Position numbers and translations under genes: made by a program
In this document: positions 1 through 21,599 of the stretch, piece after piece
Layout of the letters: each line of letters starts with the position of its first letter
Position numbering within the stretch: the first letter of the stretch is position 1
Source: Yinghuangia sp035454725
GTDB taxonomy: Bacteria > Actinomycetota > Actinomycetes > Streptomycetales > Streptomycetaceae
Length of the DNA: 64,000 nucleotides
Direction of reading: 5' to 3'
Assembly: GCF_051388935.1 (NCBI RefSeq)
Contig: NZ_JBPKBI010000024.1
Coordinates: 1 to 64,000, forward strand
The notes under the pieces: model-generated
What the model was told of the DNA's origin: nothing
Seen by the model: the letters and a program-made list of their open reading frames with translations, nothing else
The model's database searches: none

Positions 1-1
1 C

Positions 2-13897
<13,896 letters not shown>

Positions 13898-13903
13898 AGC
13901 ACG

Positions 13904-14203
13904 ATGACCGACTCCCCCACCAACCCCTTCGAGGACGACGACGCCCGTTACCTCGTGCTCGTCAACCACGAGGACCAGCACTCGCTGTGGCCCGCGTCCA
14001 TCGACGTCCCCGCCGGGTGGCGTGTCGCGCACCCCGAGGACACCCGGCAGGCGTGCCTGGACTACATCGAGCGGTCCTGGACCGACATGCGGCCCCGCAG
14101 CCTGGTCGAGGCGATGGCCGCCGCGGAGGGCTCGGCGGCGGAACCCGGTGCGCCCGCGGCCGACAGCGCCGCGCCGCCGGACCTCGCGACCGCCGAGCAC
14201 TGA
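13904..14203 (+). CDS. MbtH-like protein
   Basis: A 99-residue protein starting seven bases after the NRPS stop, with a GAAAGG ribosome site inside the end of the NRPS. It has the family signature in order: NHEDQHSLWP, then PAGW, then CLDYIERSWTDMRP followed by SL. The three conserved Trp residues are present. MbtH proteins bind the A domains of partner NRPSs and help their folding or activity. The conserved core ends near residue 66. The last 30 residues are an Ala/Pro-rich tail, longer than usual for the family. It should serve the megasynthase immediately upstream. Confidence 0.95.
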   Translation: MTDSPTNPFEDDDARYLVLVNHEDQHSLWPASIDVPAGWRVAHPEDTRQACLDYIERSWTDMRPRSLVEAMAAAEGSAAEPGAPAADSAAPPDLATAEH

Positions 14204-14216
14204 ACGGAACGGGCTC

Positions 14217-15574
14217 GTGACCTCCACATCGGATCGGGCCACCGCGACCACGGTGNNNNNNNNNNNNNNNNNNNNNNNNNNNNNNNNNNNNNNNNNNNNN
14301 NNNNNNNNNNNNNNNNNNNNNNNNNNNNNNNNNNNNNNNNNNNNNNNNNNNNNNNNNNNNNNNNNCCCCCCGACCCGGTCGCCGCCGCGATGGCCGCACC
14401 GGGTTTCGTACGCGACCCCTATCCCGTCTACGCGGCCATGCGGCGGGAGCACCCGGTGCACCGCACCCCGCACGGGGTCTGGTACCTCAGCCGGTACGCC
14501 GACGTCGAGGCGGCCCTGGCCGACCTGCGGCTGTCCAACGACCGCGACCGCATGACCGACGCGCTGGCCGCCCGCGACGGCGGCCTGCGCGCGCTCAGCC
14601 GGCTGACCGAACGGCTCGGGCGCGTCATGACCAACACGGACCCGCCCGACCACGCGCGTCTGCGCGGCCTGGTGAACAAGGCGTTCACGGCCCGCCGCGT
14701 CGAGCAACTGCGCGGGCGCGTACAAGAGATCGTCGACGACCTGCTGGATGCCGCACTCGCTCGGGGATCGCAGGCCGACCTCGTCGCCGATTTCGCGGGC
14801 CCGCTGCCGGTGACGGTCGTGTGCGAGCTGTTCGGCATCCCGGTCGAAGACCGCGAAAGTGTTGCCGGGTGGTTCCGCAGCCTCGGCGACCTCACCGGCG
14901 ACATCGACCAGGCGGAAGCGGTGGTCATCCGGTTCGAGGAGTACCTGACCGGGCTGATCCACGCCCGGCGCGGCAGCGGCGGCGACGACATCATCAGCGC
15001 GCTGACCGCCGCGCAGGCGCGCGGCGACCGGCTCACCGACGACGAACTCCTGTCCACCTGCTTCATGTTGGTCACCGCAGGCGATCAGACCACGACGCAC
15101 CTCATCGGCAACGGCCTGCTGGCCCTCCTGCGGCACCCGGACCAACTCGCCCTGCTGCGCGGCGATCCCTCCCTCGCACCGGCCGCGGTGGAAGAACTGG
15201 CCCGCTACGACACACCGACGCAGGCGATCATCCGCGTCGTCGCCGAGGACGTCGCCTTCCACGGGCACACGCTGGCGACCGGCGACCTGGTCTACCTGCT
15301 GCTCGGCTCCACGAACCGCGACGACGAGCGCTTCCGCGAGCCCGACCGGCTCGACATCACCCGGGGCCGGCAATCCAGGGCGCGGGCCTTGGTGTTCGGG
15401 CACGGTCCGCACTTCTGCCTCGGCGCACCACTGGCCCGGTTGCAGGCCCGGATCGCGATCGACACGGCCGTACGCCGCATGCCCGACCTGCGCCTTGCCG
15501 CCCCCGAACACGAACTCGCATGGCACACCAACCCGTTGCAGCGCCGTCTGCGAGCGCTGCCGGTGACGTACTGA
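14217..15574 (+). CDS. Cytochrome P450 of the peptide cluster (interrupted by an assembly gap)
   Basis: A GTG at 14217 opens a frame (VTSTSDRATATTV) just after the MbtH gene. The frame then enters a 110-base N run. After the gap the P450 frame continues from 14366 (PPDPVAAAM, then GFVRDPYPVY). The two sides are in different frames, so the N run is not true length. Visible P450 features: I-helix AGDQTT, ExxR as EELAR, and heme loop FGHGPHFCLG with its Cys codon near 15416. It resembles bacterial class I P450s that hydroxylate or cross-link peptides bound to carrier proteins or released. It needs a ferredoxin and reductase; none is adjacent. The substrate is not predictable from sequence. Confidence 0.88.
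14256..14365. other. Assembly gap (110 N)
   Basis: The N run lies inside the 5' end of the P450 gene. The frames on the two sides do not match, so the real gap length differs from 110 modulo 3. Confidence 1.
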
Positions 15575-15605
15575 CAATCCGCCGACCGACGAAAGGAACC
15601 GCGCG

Positions 15606-16346
15606 ATGCCCCGGGAATTCCTGCTCGAACGCGAACACACTCTGCCCGCCGGCCCCGACGACGTCTGGCACGCCGTGGCGACCGGCCCCGGCACGTGCGG
15701 CTGGCTGTACCCGATGGACGTGGAACCCCGCGTGGGCGGCACCGTGTCCCGGGGGCCCGCCACCGTCACCGCGTGGCAACCGCCGCAGCGCTTCGCGTGC
15801 CGCTACGCCGACGACACCGGGTTCTCCAACACCTTGAGCTACGCGTTGTCGGCCTCGGACGCCGCGCAGACGTTGATGCGCATGTCGATCCACTGGGTGC
15901 ACACCGGTGAGCCGGACGACGGCTGGGACACCCGCGCCGACGCCGCGACGCGGTACGCCGACTTCTACCACCACTCCCTGCGCGAATACCTCACGCACTT
16001 CCGGGGCCGGACCACCGCGTACGTCCGCGCCGACCGGCCCGCTCCGGCGACCGAGGGATCCGACCAGTTCGCCCGCGTCGTCCGCGCGGTCGGAGTCGGC
16101 GACGACGCGGCCGCAGGCGACGGCGTCCTCTTCGCACCGCAGGGCATGCGCACCCAGGACGCGGTCGTCGACTACCGCGACGCCGACTTCCTGGGCCTGC
16201 GCACCGAGGACGGGCTCTACCGCTTCTTCAACGGGGCGGCGTGGCAGTGGCCGCTGTGGCTCGGCCACCACCTCTACGGCGAGACCGTCGACACCGACAC
16301 GGAGGCACGGTCGTGGTCCGCGTGGCTGGAGGAGGCCGCCGCATGA
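15606..16346 (+). CDS. SRPBCC/START-like protein in the peptide cluster
   Basis: A 246-residue protein with ATG after an AAAGGAACC ribosome site, 31 bases behind the P450. The N-terminal half (residues 1-130) has the look of the AHSA1/polyketide-cyclase fold: an opening REHTLPAGPDDVWHAVATG, then repeated strands ending in PPQRFACRY and a helix-rich end with YADFYHHSLREYL. The second half (about 150-245) is Asp/Trp-rich and I do not recognise it. The fold binds hydrophobic ligands in a cavity. In this position it may act on or carry the peptide or a precursor, but no catalytic residues can be named. It overlaps the next gene by four bases (ATGA). Confidence 0.7.
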   Translation: MPREFLLEREHTLPAGPDDVWHAVATGPGTCGWLYPMDVEPRVGGTVSRGPATVTAWQPPQRFACRYADDTGFSNTLSYALSASDAAQTLMRMSIHWVHTGEPDDGWDTRADAATRYADFYHHSLREYLTHFRGRTTAYVRADRPAPATEGSDQFARVVRAVGVGDDAAAGDGVLFAPQGMRTQDAVVDYRDADFLGLRTEDGLYRFFNGAAWQWPLWLGHHLYGETVDTDTEARSWSAWLEEAAA

Positions 16347-16600
16347 CGACGTTCGCCGACGCCGCCCTGCCGCACGATCACATCCCCCCGGAGGACACGG
16401 CGGACGCCGTTCTCCACGGGGAAGCGGACGCGCCGGACACCGTCACCGTCTACAGCGCCGAACTCCAGTGGCAGGAGGGCCGCTACGTGCTGATCGTCCA
16501 CGACCACCTGACCGGGACCGTCCAGACCACCCGCGTCGCCGGGAAGGCCGTGGACAAACTCCCCGCCTACCTCGCGATGCTCGACCGCCCCGGCCGCTGA
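16343..16600 (+). CDS. Small hypothetical protein coupled to the SRPBCC gene
   Basis: An 85-residue protein. ATG at 16343 overlaps the preceding stop (ATGA), which favours this start over an upstream in-frame one. The N-terminus is acidic (PPEDTADAV), followed by a likely small beta-sheet unit with VTVYSAELQWQEGRYVLIV and a basic C-terminus. I do not recognise the family. Translational coupling places it in the peptide operon. Confidence 0.6.
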   Translation: MTTFADAALPHDHIPPEDTADAVLHGEADAPDTVTVYSAELQWQEGRYVLIVHDHLTGTVQTTRVAGKAVDKLPAYLAMLDRPGR

Positions 16601-16786
16601 CCTGCGGCGTCCGGCAGCGGCCGAGAGCCTTCGGGAACGTCCCGGACGAAGCCGTGATCACCGGGCGCAATAGGATCTCCGCGCCTGCACCCGCAACCGG
16701 AAGGCGGGTCCGGCGTGGACCGGCGCAGCGCGGCTGCCGGTCGGAACACGGCCGGGGAAAGGGCCGTCGACAGACCAGGGAGTGTC
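16601..16786 (+). promoter_or_regulatory. Intergenic region, possible promoter for the hydratase gene
   Basis: No gene is seen. A TAGGAT hexamer at about 16671 could be a -10 element, but no convincing -35 precedes it at 16-18 bases. AGGGAG at 16777-16782 is a good ribosome site for the GTG at 16787. Confidence 0.3.
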
Positions 16787-17704
16787 GTGGCAGAGGACAT
16801 CCAGGCGATCGCGGCGATGGTCGAGGGCTGGAAGCCCGAGCCACTCGTGACCGGTGACGCGCTGGCGGCAGGACCGTGCCGCGCGTTGGCCGCCGTGTTG
16901 GGGGTGCCCGAGACGGCACCGGCCGAGGGCGAGCCGCTGCCGCCCCTGTGGCACTGGCTGTACTTCCTCAACTGGCCGGCGCGTGCGGAGCTGGGACCGG
17001 ACGGGCATCCGCTGCACGGCCGCTTCCTCCCGCCGCTGCCGGAACGCCGACGGATGTTCGCGGGCGGCCGGCTCACCATCCACCGGCCGCTGCTGCTCGG
17101 CACGCCTGCGGAGTCCACCACGCTGCATGTGCGCACCGAGCCCAAGACCGGGCGCGGGGGCGCGATGCTCTTCGTCACCATCCGCAACGAGCTGCGCCAG
17201 AACGGCGAGCTGTGCGTGGTCGAGGAGCAGGACCTCGTCTACCGTTCCGGGCTCCCTCATCCCGGTGCGCCGGGCAGCGGCTCCGGCCCGGCGGCCGCGG
17301 CTGCGCCTGCCCCTGTTGCGCCTCCCCCTGTTGCGGCTGCGCCCGCGGGGCAGCCCGCCGACGCGGGCGAGCTGCGGCTGCCCACCGATCCGCAACTGCT
17401 CTTCCGCATCAGCGCGTTGACCGCGAACACCCACCGCATCCACTACGACGAGGCGTACGCGCGCGGTGTCGAGGGCTACCCGGGGCTGGTGGTGCACGGC
17501 CCGTTGCAGGCGTGGCTGATGCTGGAGCCCCTGCGCCGGGAGAGGGCGGCGCCGGCGTCGTTCACGTACCGGATCAGCCGTCCGGCGTTCGTCGGTGCGG
17601 AGTTGGCCGTCGTACGCGAGACGGCTGCCGACGGGGTGATCGAGCTGCGGGTGGAGTCCGGCGACGGCACGGTGCACGCCACCGGGCGCGCCGAAATGGG
17701 CTGA
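16787..17704 (+). CDS. meh: MaoC-type dehydratase, mesaconyl-C4-CoA hydratase-like
   Basis: 305 residues from GTG 16787, chosen for the AGGGAG site and because the fold starts there. The N-terminal MaoC-like half carries WHWLYFLNWPARAELGPDG, FLPPLPERRRMFAGGRL and PKTGRGGAMLFVTIRNE, then EEQDLVYR. An Ala/Pro linker (residues ~165-190) leads to a second hot-dog half, where HRIHYDEAYARGVEGYPGL and VVHGPLQAWLM contain the hydratase signature Asp and His. This two-hot-dog layout with the PPLWHWLYF opening is that of FAS1-like/mesaconyl-C4-CoA hydratases, which hydrate mesaconyl-C4-CoA to citramalyl-CoA. The Mct-like gene facing it supports this. A generic 3-hydroxyacyl-CoA dehydratase remains possible. 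Confidence 0.72.
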   Translation: MAEDIQAIAAMVEGWKPEPLVTGDALAAGPCRALAAVLGVPETAPAEGEPLPPLWHWLYFLNWPARAELGPDGHPLHGRFLPPLPERRRMFAGGRLTIHRPLLLGTPAESTTLHVRTEPKTGRGGAMLFVTIRNELRQNGELCVVEEQDLVYRSGLPHPGAPGSGSGPAAAAAPAPVAPPPVAAAPAGQPADAGELRLPTDPQLLFRISALTANTHRIHYDEAYARGVEGYPGLVVHGPLQAWLMLEPLRRERAAPASFTYRISRPAFVGAELAVVRETAADGVIELRVESGDGTVHATGRAEMG

Positions 17705-17708
17705 TACA

Positions 17709-17898
17709 CGGTGAGGGGCCGCGTCCGGCGGACGCGNNNNNNNNNNNNNNNNNNNNNNNNNNNNNNNNNNNNNNNNNNNNNNNNNNNNNNNNNNNNNNNN
17801 NNNNNNNNNNNNNNNNNNNNNNNNNNNNNNNNNNNNNNNNNNNNNNNNNNNNNNNNNNNNNNNNNNNNNNNNNNNNNNNNNNNNNNNNCCCCTCACCG
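17709..17898. terminator. Inverted repeat flanking an assembly gap, probable bidirectional terminator
   Basis: CGGTGAGGGG (17709-17718) and CCCCTCACCG (17889-17898) are exact reverse complements. They bracket the 152-base N run between two convergent genes. A second GC-rich half (CCGCGTCCGGCGGACGCG, 17719-17736) is itself palindromic. A strong hairpin here would both end transcription and explain why the assembly failed. The true spacing is unknown. Confidence 0.55.
17737..17888. other. Assembly gap (152 N)
   Basis: The N run lies between the convergent hydratase-like and isomerase-like genes. Any sequence inside is unseen. Confidence 1.
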
Positions 17899-17927
17899 GC
17901 TCATGGAACGTCAGGACTGACCCAGCC

Positions 17928-19154
17928 TCAGGTCTGTGCGGACGCGACGACACCTGTGTCGTGCAGCTGCGCGATCTCCGTTCCGTCGAGGCCGAGCCCC
18001 GCGAGGATCTCCTCGGTGTCCGCGCCCAGCAGCGGAGCCGGTGCGACGTCTCCGTAGGCGCCGTCCCAGCGCAGCGGCCCGCGCGCGGAGAGCATCGGGC
18101 CGGTGCCGGGCTGGTCCACCTCGGCCAGCACGGGCAGGGCGTCCGTCTGCCGGTGCTCGGCCGCCACCTCCGGCATCGTGCGGTACGGGCTCCACAGCAC
18201 CTTGGCGGCGTCGAGTTCCTTGACCACCTGGGACAGCGGCCGCGCGGCGAACCAGGGCCGGATGACCGCGGCGATGGTCTCGCGCAGCTCGTAGCGGTCC
18301 GACTCGCGGTCCAGGTCGGCCCCGATGGCGTCCTGGAGCGCGCGGAAGACCTCGGTCGTGCCGGTGACGTTCTGCAACGCCCGCCACTGGCCCTCGGTCA
18401 GTGCGACCACCATCACGCGGCGGCCGTCGCCGCACGCGAAGTCGGAGCCGAAGCTGCCGTAGAGGTGGTTGCCCAGGCGGCGCCGCTCGGTGCCGCGCTG
18501 CTCGGCCTCGGCCAGCCAGCCCAGCCCGGCCACGGCGGCGGCTGCGACGTCGGCGAGCGCCAGTTGCATGTGGGCGCCCTCGCCGTCGATGCTCCGGCGG
18601 TGCAGCGCGGCCAGCAGCCCGGTCGTCGCGGTCATGCCGGCGAGCAGGTCCCACGCCGGGAGCACGTGGTTGACCGGTGCCGCGCTGTCCTCGGGACCGG
18701 TGATGGTCGGGATGCCCATTTCGGCGTTGACGGTGTAGTCGACCGCCGGGCGGCCGTCCGCGTGCCCCTGGATGTGCAGGTGGATCATGTCCGGGCGGCG
18801 CGCGCACAGCTCCTCGTACGTGAGCCTGTTGCGGCCGACCGCGTTGTCGACGAACAGCCCCCGCGTCGGCCCGGGGCGGGTCGCGAGCTCGACGGCGATC
18901 TCCCGGCCACGCGGCGTCCGCAGGTCCAGGGCGATCGAGCGCTTGCCCTTGTTGAGCGCGGCCCAGTAGAGGCTGGCCCCGCTGTCGGCGAGCGGCCAGC
19001 GGTTGTAGTCCGCCGCGCCGCCGATGGGGTCGATGCGGATGACGTCGGCGCCGAGCTGCCCGAGCGCCATGCACCCGGAGGGACCCGCGACGAACGTCGC
19101 ACACTCGACGATCTCCAGACCGCGCAGCGGCGCGGTCCCGGCCGGGGCGGTCAC
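17928..19154 (-). CDS. mct: CoA-transferase family III protein, 2-methylfumaryl-CoA isomerase-like
   Basis: 408 residues. The CaiB/BaiF family opening is clear (LRGLEIVECATFVAGPSGC, then LGQLGADVIRIDPIGG). Marks typical of mesaconyl-CoA C1-C4 CoA transferase follow: DYNRWPLADSGASLYWAALN, NKGKRSIALDL, VDYTVNAEMGIPTITGPED, NHVLPAWDLLAG and GNHLYGSFGSDFACGDGRRV. That enzyme moves CoA within one molecule, turning mesaconyl-C1-CoA into mesaconyl-C4-CoA in the 3-hydroxypropionate bicycle. Its product would be the substrate of the facing hydratase-like gene. The start is ATG at 19154. Other family III transferases are less likely given the many Mct-like segments. Confidence 0.75.
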   Translation of the reverse strand: MTAPAGTAPLRGLEIVECATFVAGPSGCMALGQLGADVIRIDPIGGAADYNRWPLADSGASLYWAALNKGKRSIALDLRTPRGREIAVELATRPGPTRGLFVDNAVGRNRLTYEELCARRPDMIHLHIQGHADGRPAVDYTVNAEMGIPTITGPEDSAAPVNHVLPAWDLLAGMTATTGLLAALHRRSIDGEGAHMQLALADVAAAAVAGLGWLAEAEQRGTERRRLGNHLYGSFGSDFACGDGRRVMVVALTEGQWRALQNVTGTTEVFRALQDAIGADLDRESDRYELRETIAAVIRPWFAARPLSQVVKELDAAKVLWSPYRTMPEVAAEHRQTDALPVLAEVDQPGTGPMLSARGPLRWDGAYGDVAPAPLLGADTEEILAGLGLDGTEIAQLHDTGVVASAQT

Positions 19155-19576
19155 GCGGCCCGGTCCGCGAGTCGGCCGGCGCTGTGCGGGACGGGGACGG
19201 TCGGAGCCGACGGTCGGTGGGGCATGGGCGGGTCTCCCTCACGTGCACGGTGGTTCGGTCCGGCGACCGCCGCGGCGGCTCGGACCGATCTCTCCGCCGT
19301 TGCAACCCCGAACCGGTCGCCCAAGATCTTCGGTGGGCCTGTGAGCGCTTCCGCAGGACCTGCGGCCGCCTCGCCACCTTCCGATCCGCCTTCGGACGCT
19401 ATTGAAGGCCCCGACCCGAAGTCAACATCGACAAGGCGTGGCCGACGACGCACCATGATGCGTCGGCCGGCACGGGCCGGGTGCACCCCGGGATCAAACC
19501 GGGGCCTCCCGGCCGGGACGCCGCCCGCCGCGGCGACACCGGCGGCAGCCCGGCTGCCACTGTGCCGACGCCGCCC
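19155..19576 (-). other. Intergenic region between two minus-strand acyl-CoA genes
   Basis: About 420 bases without a supported gene. It should contain the promoter of the isomerase gene. A low-GC stretch near 19410-19460 is visible, but I cannot assign -10/-35 boxes with confidence. Confidence 0.5.
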
Positions 19577-20371
19577 TCAGAGCCGGGGGCCGTGCAGGGG
19601 GACGTCGGACGGAATCCACGCGGGCGGGCGCTTCTCCATGAACGCCCGCATCCCCTCGCGCAGTTCGGAGGAGTTCGCGAGCGCCCAGAACATCGTCTGG
19701 TAGTCGACCTGGCCGTACCGCTCGTTGAGCATGCGCTTGACCTGCGCGCGGGCGTCCGGCGCGGTGCGCAGCACCTGGTGGGCCGCCTCGACGGCGGCCT
19801 CGCGCAGTTGGTCGTGGGGCACCACGCGGGTCAGGACGCCGATGCGCTGCGCCTCGGCGGCGTCGAAGGTCCGCGCGGACAGCAGCAGGTCGCGGGCCAT
19901 CGCCAGTCCGACGTGGGCGGGCAGGGCGGCGGCGAAGGTGGCGTCGGGGATTCCGCGCAGCAGTTCGGGGACGCGGAAGGTGGCGCGGTCGCTGGCCACG
20001 GCGATGTCGGACATCATCGCCACCAGCAGGCCCCCGGCCTGGCAGATGCCGTTGACGGCGGAGATGACAGGGGCGTTGCTGTCGCGAATGGTGAGGAACG
20101 GCAGGATCTCGTGGCCCACCGCGTCGGGCACCGATTCCTTCTCGTTGGTGCGTCCGCCGAGGTCGCCGCCCGGCCCGAAGACGTCCCCGACCCCGGTGAT
20201 GATCAAAGCGGCCAGGTCGGGGTCGGTGTTGACCAGGCGCACGGCCTTCTTCAGGCCGTAGTACATCGCCGGCGTGAAGGCGTTCCGGGCCTCCGGCCGG
20301 TCGATGTAACACCAGGCGATCGACCCTTCGCGCTCGATGCGCAGATACGGGGTCCCGAGATCGTCGGTCAT
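19577..20371 (-). CDS. Enoyl-CoA hydratase/isomerase (crotonase) family protein
   Basis: 264 residues, ATG at 20371. Crotonase features: IDRPEARNAFTPAMY (CoA-binding loop), GDVFGPGGDLGGR (first oxyanion-hole region), APVISAVNGICQAGGLLVAMMSDIAVAS (second oxyanion hole) and FRVPELLRGIPDATFAAALP (the Glu helix). The usual Gly-Gly after IPD is replaced by DATFAAALP, so the exact reaction (hydration, isomerisation or hydrolysis) is open. The C-terminal region with VKRMLNERYG is typical. The divergent LLM oxidoreductase and downstream Mct-like gene suggest a shared acyl-CoA pathway. Confidence 0.85.
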   Translation of the reverse strand: MTDDLGTPYLRIEREGSIAWCYIDRPEARNAFTPAMYYGLKKAVRLVNTDPDLAALIITGVGDVFGPGGDLGGRTNEKESVPDAVGHEILPFLTIRDSNAPVISAVNGICQAGGLLVAMMSDIAVASDRATFRVPELLRGIPDATFAAALPAHVGLAMARDLLLSARTFDAAEAQRIGVLTRVVPHDQLREAAVEAAHQVLRTAPDARAQVKRMLNERYGQVDYQTMFWALANSSELREGMRAFMEKRPPAWIPSDVPLHGPRL

Positions 20372-20406
20372 GCTGTCCCCTGCCCTTGAGTTCGGTAAGC
20401 TGCCCT

Positions 20407-20429
20407 CATTTTTACGACCTAGTCAACTA
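20407..20429. promoter_or_regulatory. Candidate operator in the divergent crotonase/LLM promoter
   Basis: This low-GC island holds TAGTCAACTA at 20420-20429, whose TAGT and ACTA arms are inverted repeats. Beside it is TAAAAATG on the minus strand (20407-20414). TTGACT on the minus strand could be a -35. The same TAAAAATG word occurs upstream of the genes at 30068 and 41468. Confidence 0.4.
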
Positions 20430-20506
20430 ATTTCTACCCCCGACGCCCACCGGCACCGCAATCGGTGCCGACGACATCCAGCCGACGACACATAGAGGGG
20501 AACAGC

Positions 20507-21427
20507 ATGCAGCTCGGATTCGCCATGCCGCACATGCTGCGACTGAAGGCCACGTGCCAGCCGTGGGAGGCCGCGGTCACCGGCACCGACCAGACGCGTT
20601 TGGCCAAGTGGGCGGAGAAGCTGGGGTACGCGATGATCAGCGTGCCGGAGCACCACATCATCCCACGTGCCCACGTCGACCTCTCCGGGCCCCACTACTT
20701 CCACGCGTACACGGCCATGTCGTACCTGGCCGGGGCGACGGAGAACATACGCGTCAACTCGTGCATCGCCGTCCTGCCGCTCCAGCACCCCGTCGTCACC
20801 GCCAAGTCTCTCTCGACCATGGACTGGCTCTCCGGCGGGCGGGTGACCGTGACCTTCGCCGTCGGATGGCTCAAGGAGGAGTTCGACCTGCTCGGCGTAC
20901 CGTTCCACGAGCGCGGTGCGATGAGCGAGGAATACGTCCAGGCGATCATCGAACTCTGGACCAAGGATGAGCCCGAGTTCGAGGGCAAGTACGTCTCCTT
21001 CCGGGACGTGGCCTTCGAACCCAAGCCGGTCCAACACCCGCACCCGCCGGTGTGGTTCGGCGGCGACGCCGACCCGGTGCTGAAGCGCGTCGCCCGCTAC
21101 GGATCAGGCTGGTGGCCGTTCCTCACCAAACCGGAGGACATCCCGGCCAAACTCGACTACATCCGCTCGCAACCCGACTACAACGGCGGACTGACCGACG
21201 TCTTCTACGGCTTCGCCACCAGCAGGGTGGGTGAGGGCCACAGCGTGAAGAGCGACCCCCGAGCCCGCCCCGGCATGTCGAAGCAGGAGATCATCGACCG
21301 CCTGGGCTGGTTCGGCGACCTCGGCGTCACCATCAGTTCCGTGCCGATACCGGCGCTGGAGCACATCGACGCCTACTTCGACTACACGCAGTGGGTCGCG
21401 GAGGAGATCATGCCGGCGATCGCGTAG
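20507..21427 (+). CDS. LLM-class F420-dependent oxidoreductase
   Basis: 306 residues from ATG 20507, preceded by GAGGGG; an earlier in-frame start at 20465 lacks a ribosome site. The luciferase-like monooxygenase barrel is clear: LGFAMPHML opening, KLGYAMISVPEHHI, VNSCIAVLPLQHPVVTAKSL, LSGGRVTVTFAVGWLKEEF (family signature), EPKPVQHPHPPVWFGGDADP and VARYGSGWWPF. These enzymes use F420 or flavin to oxidise or reduce small organic substrates. No substrate can be named. It is divergent from the crotonase gene, sharing a 135-base control region, and probably belongs to the same regulon. Confidence 0.88.
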   Translation: MQLGFAMPHMLRLKATCQPWEAAVTGTDQTRLAKWAEKLGYAMISVPEHHIIPRAHVDLSGPHYFHAYTAMSYLAGATENIRVNSCIAVLPLQHPVVTAKSLSTMDWLSGGRVTVTFAVGWLKEEFDLLGVPFHERGAMSEEYVQAIIELWTKDEPEFEGKYVSFRDVAFEPKPVQHPHPPVWFGGDADPVLKRVARYGSGWWPFLTKPEDIPAKLDYIRSQPDYNGGLTDVFYGFATSRVGEGHSVKSDPRARPGMSKQEIIDRLGWFGDLGVTISSVPIPALEHIDAYFDYTQWVAEEIMPAIA

Positions 21428-21599
21428 CGACGGGCTCCGGGCGGGGGAAGGAACTCTCCGGCGGCCTTCCTTTCCTCGTCTGGGGGTGGGGAAATCCGTA
21501 TTTCGCGCCTCCAGCGGGTCGGTTATTCTGGCGGCGCTGTGATGATCCGTCATATGGCTTACGGGGTAGGCGAGTTCGGCACTTCGGCGGGGGGCTCGG

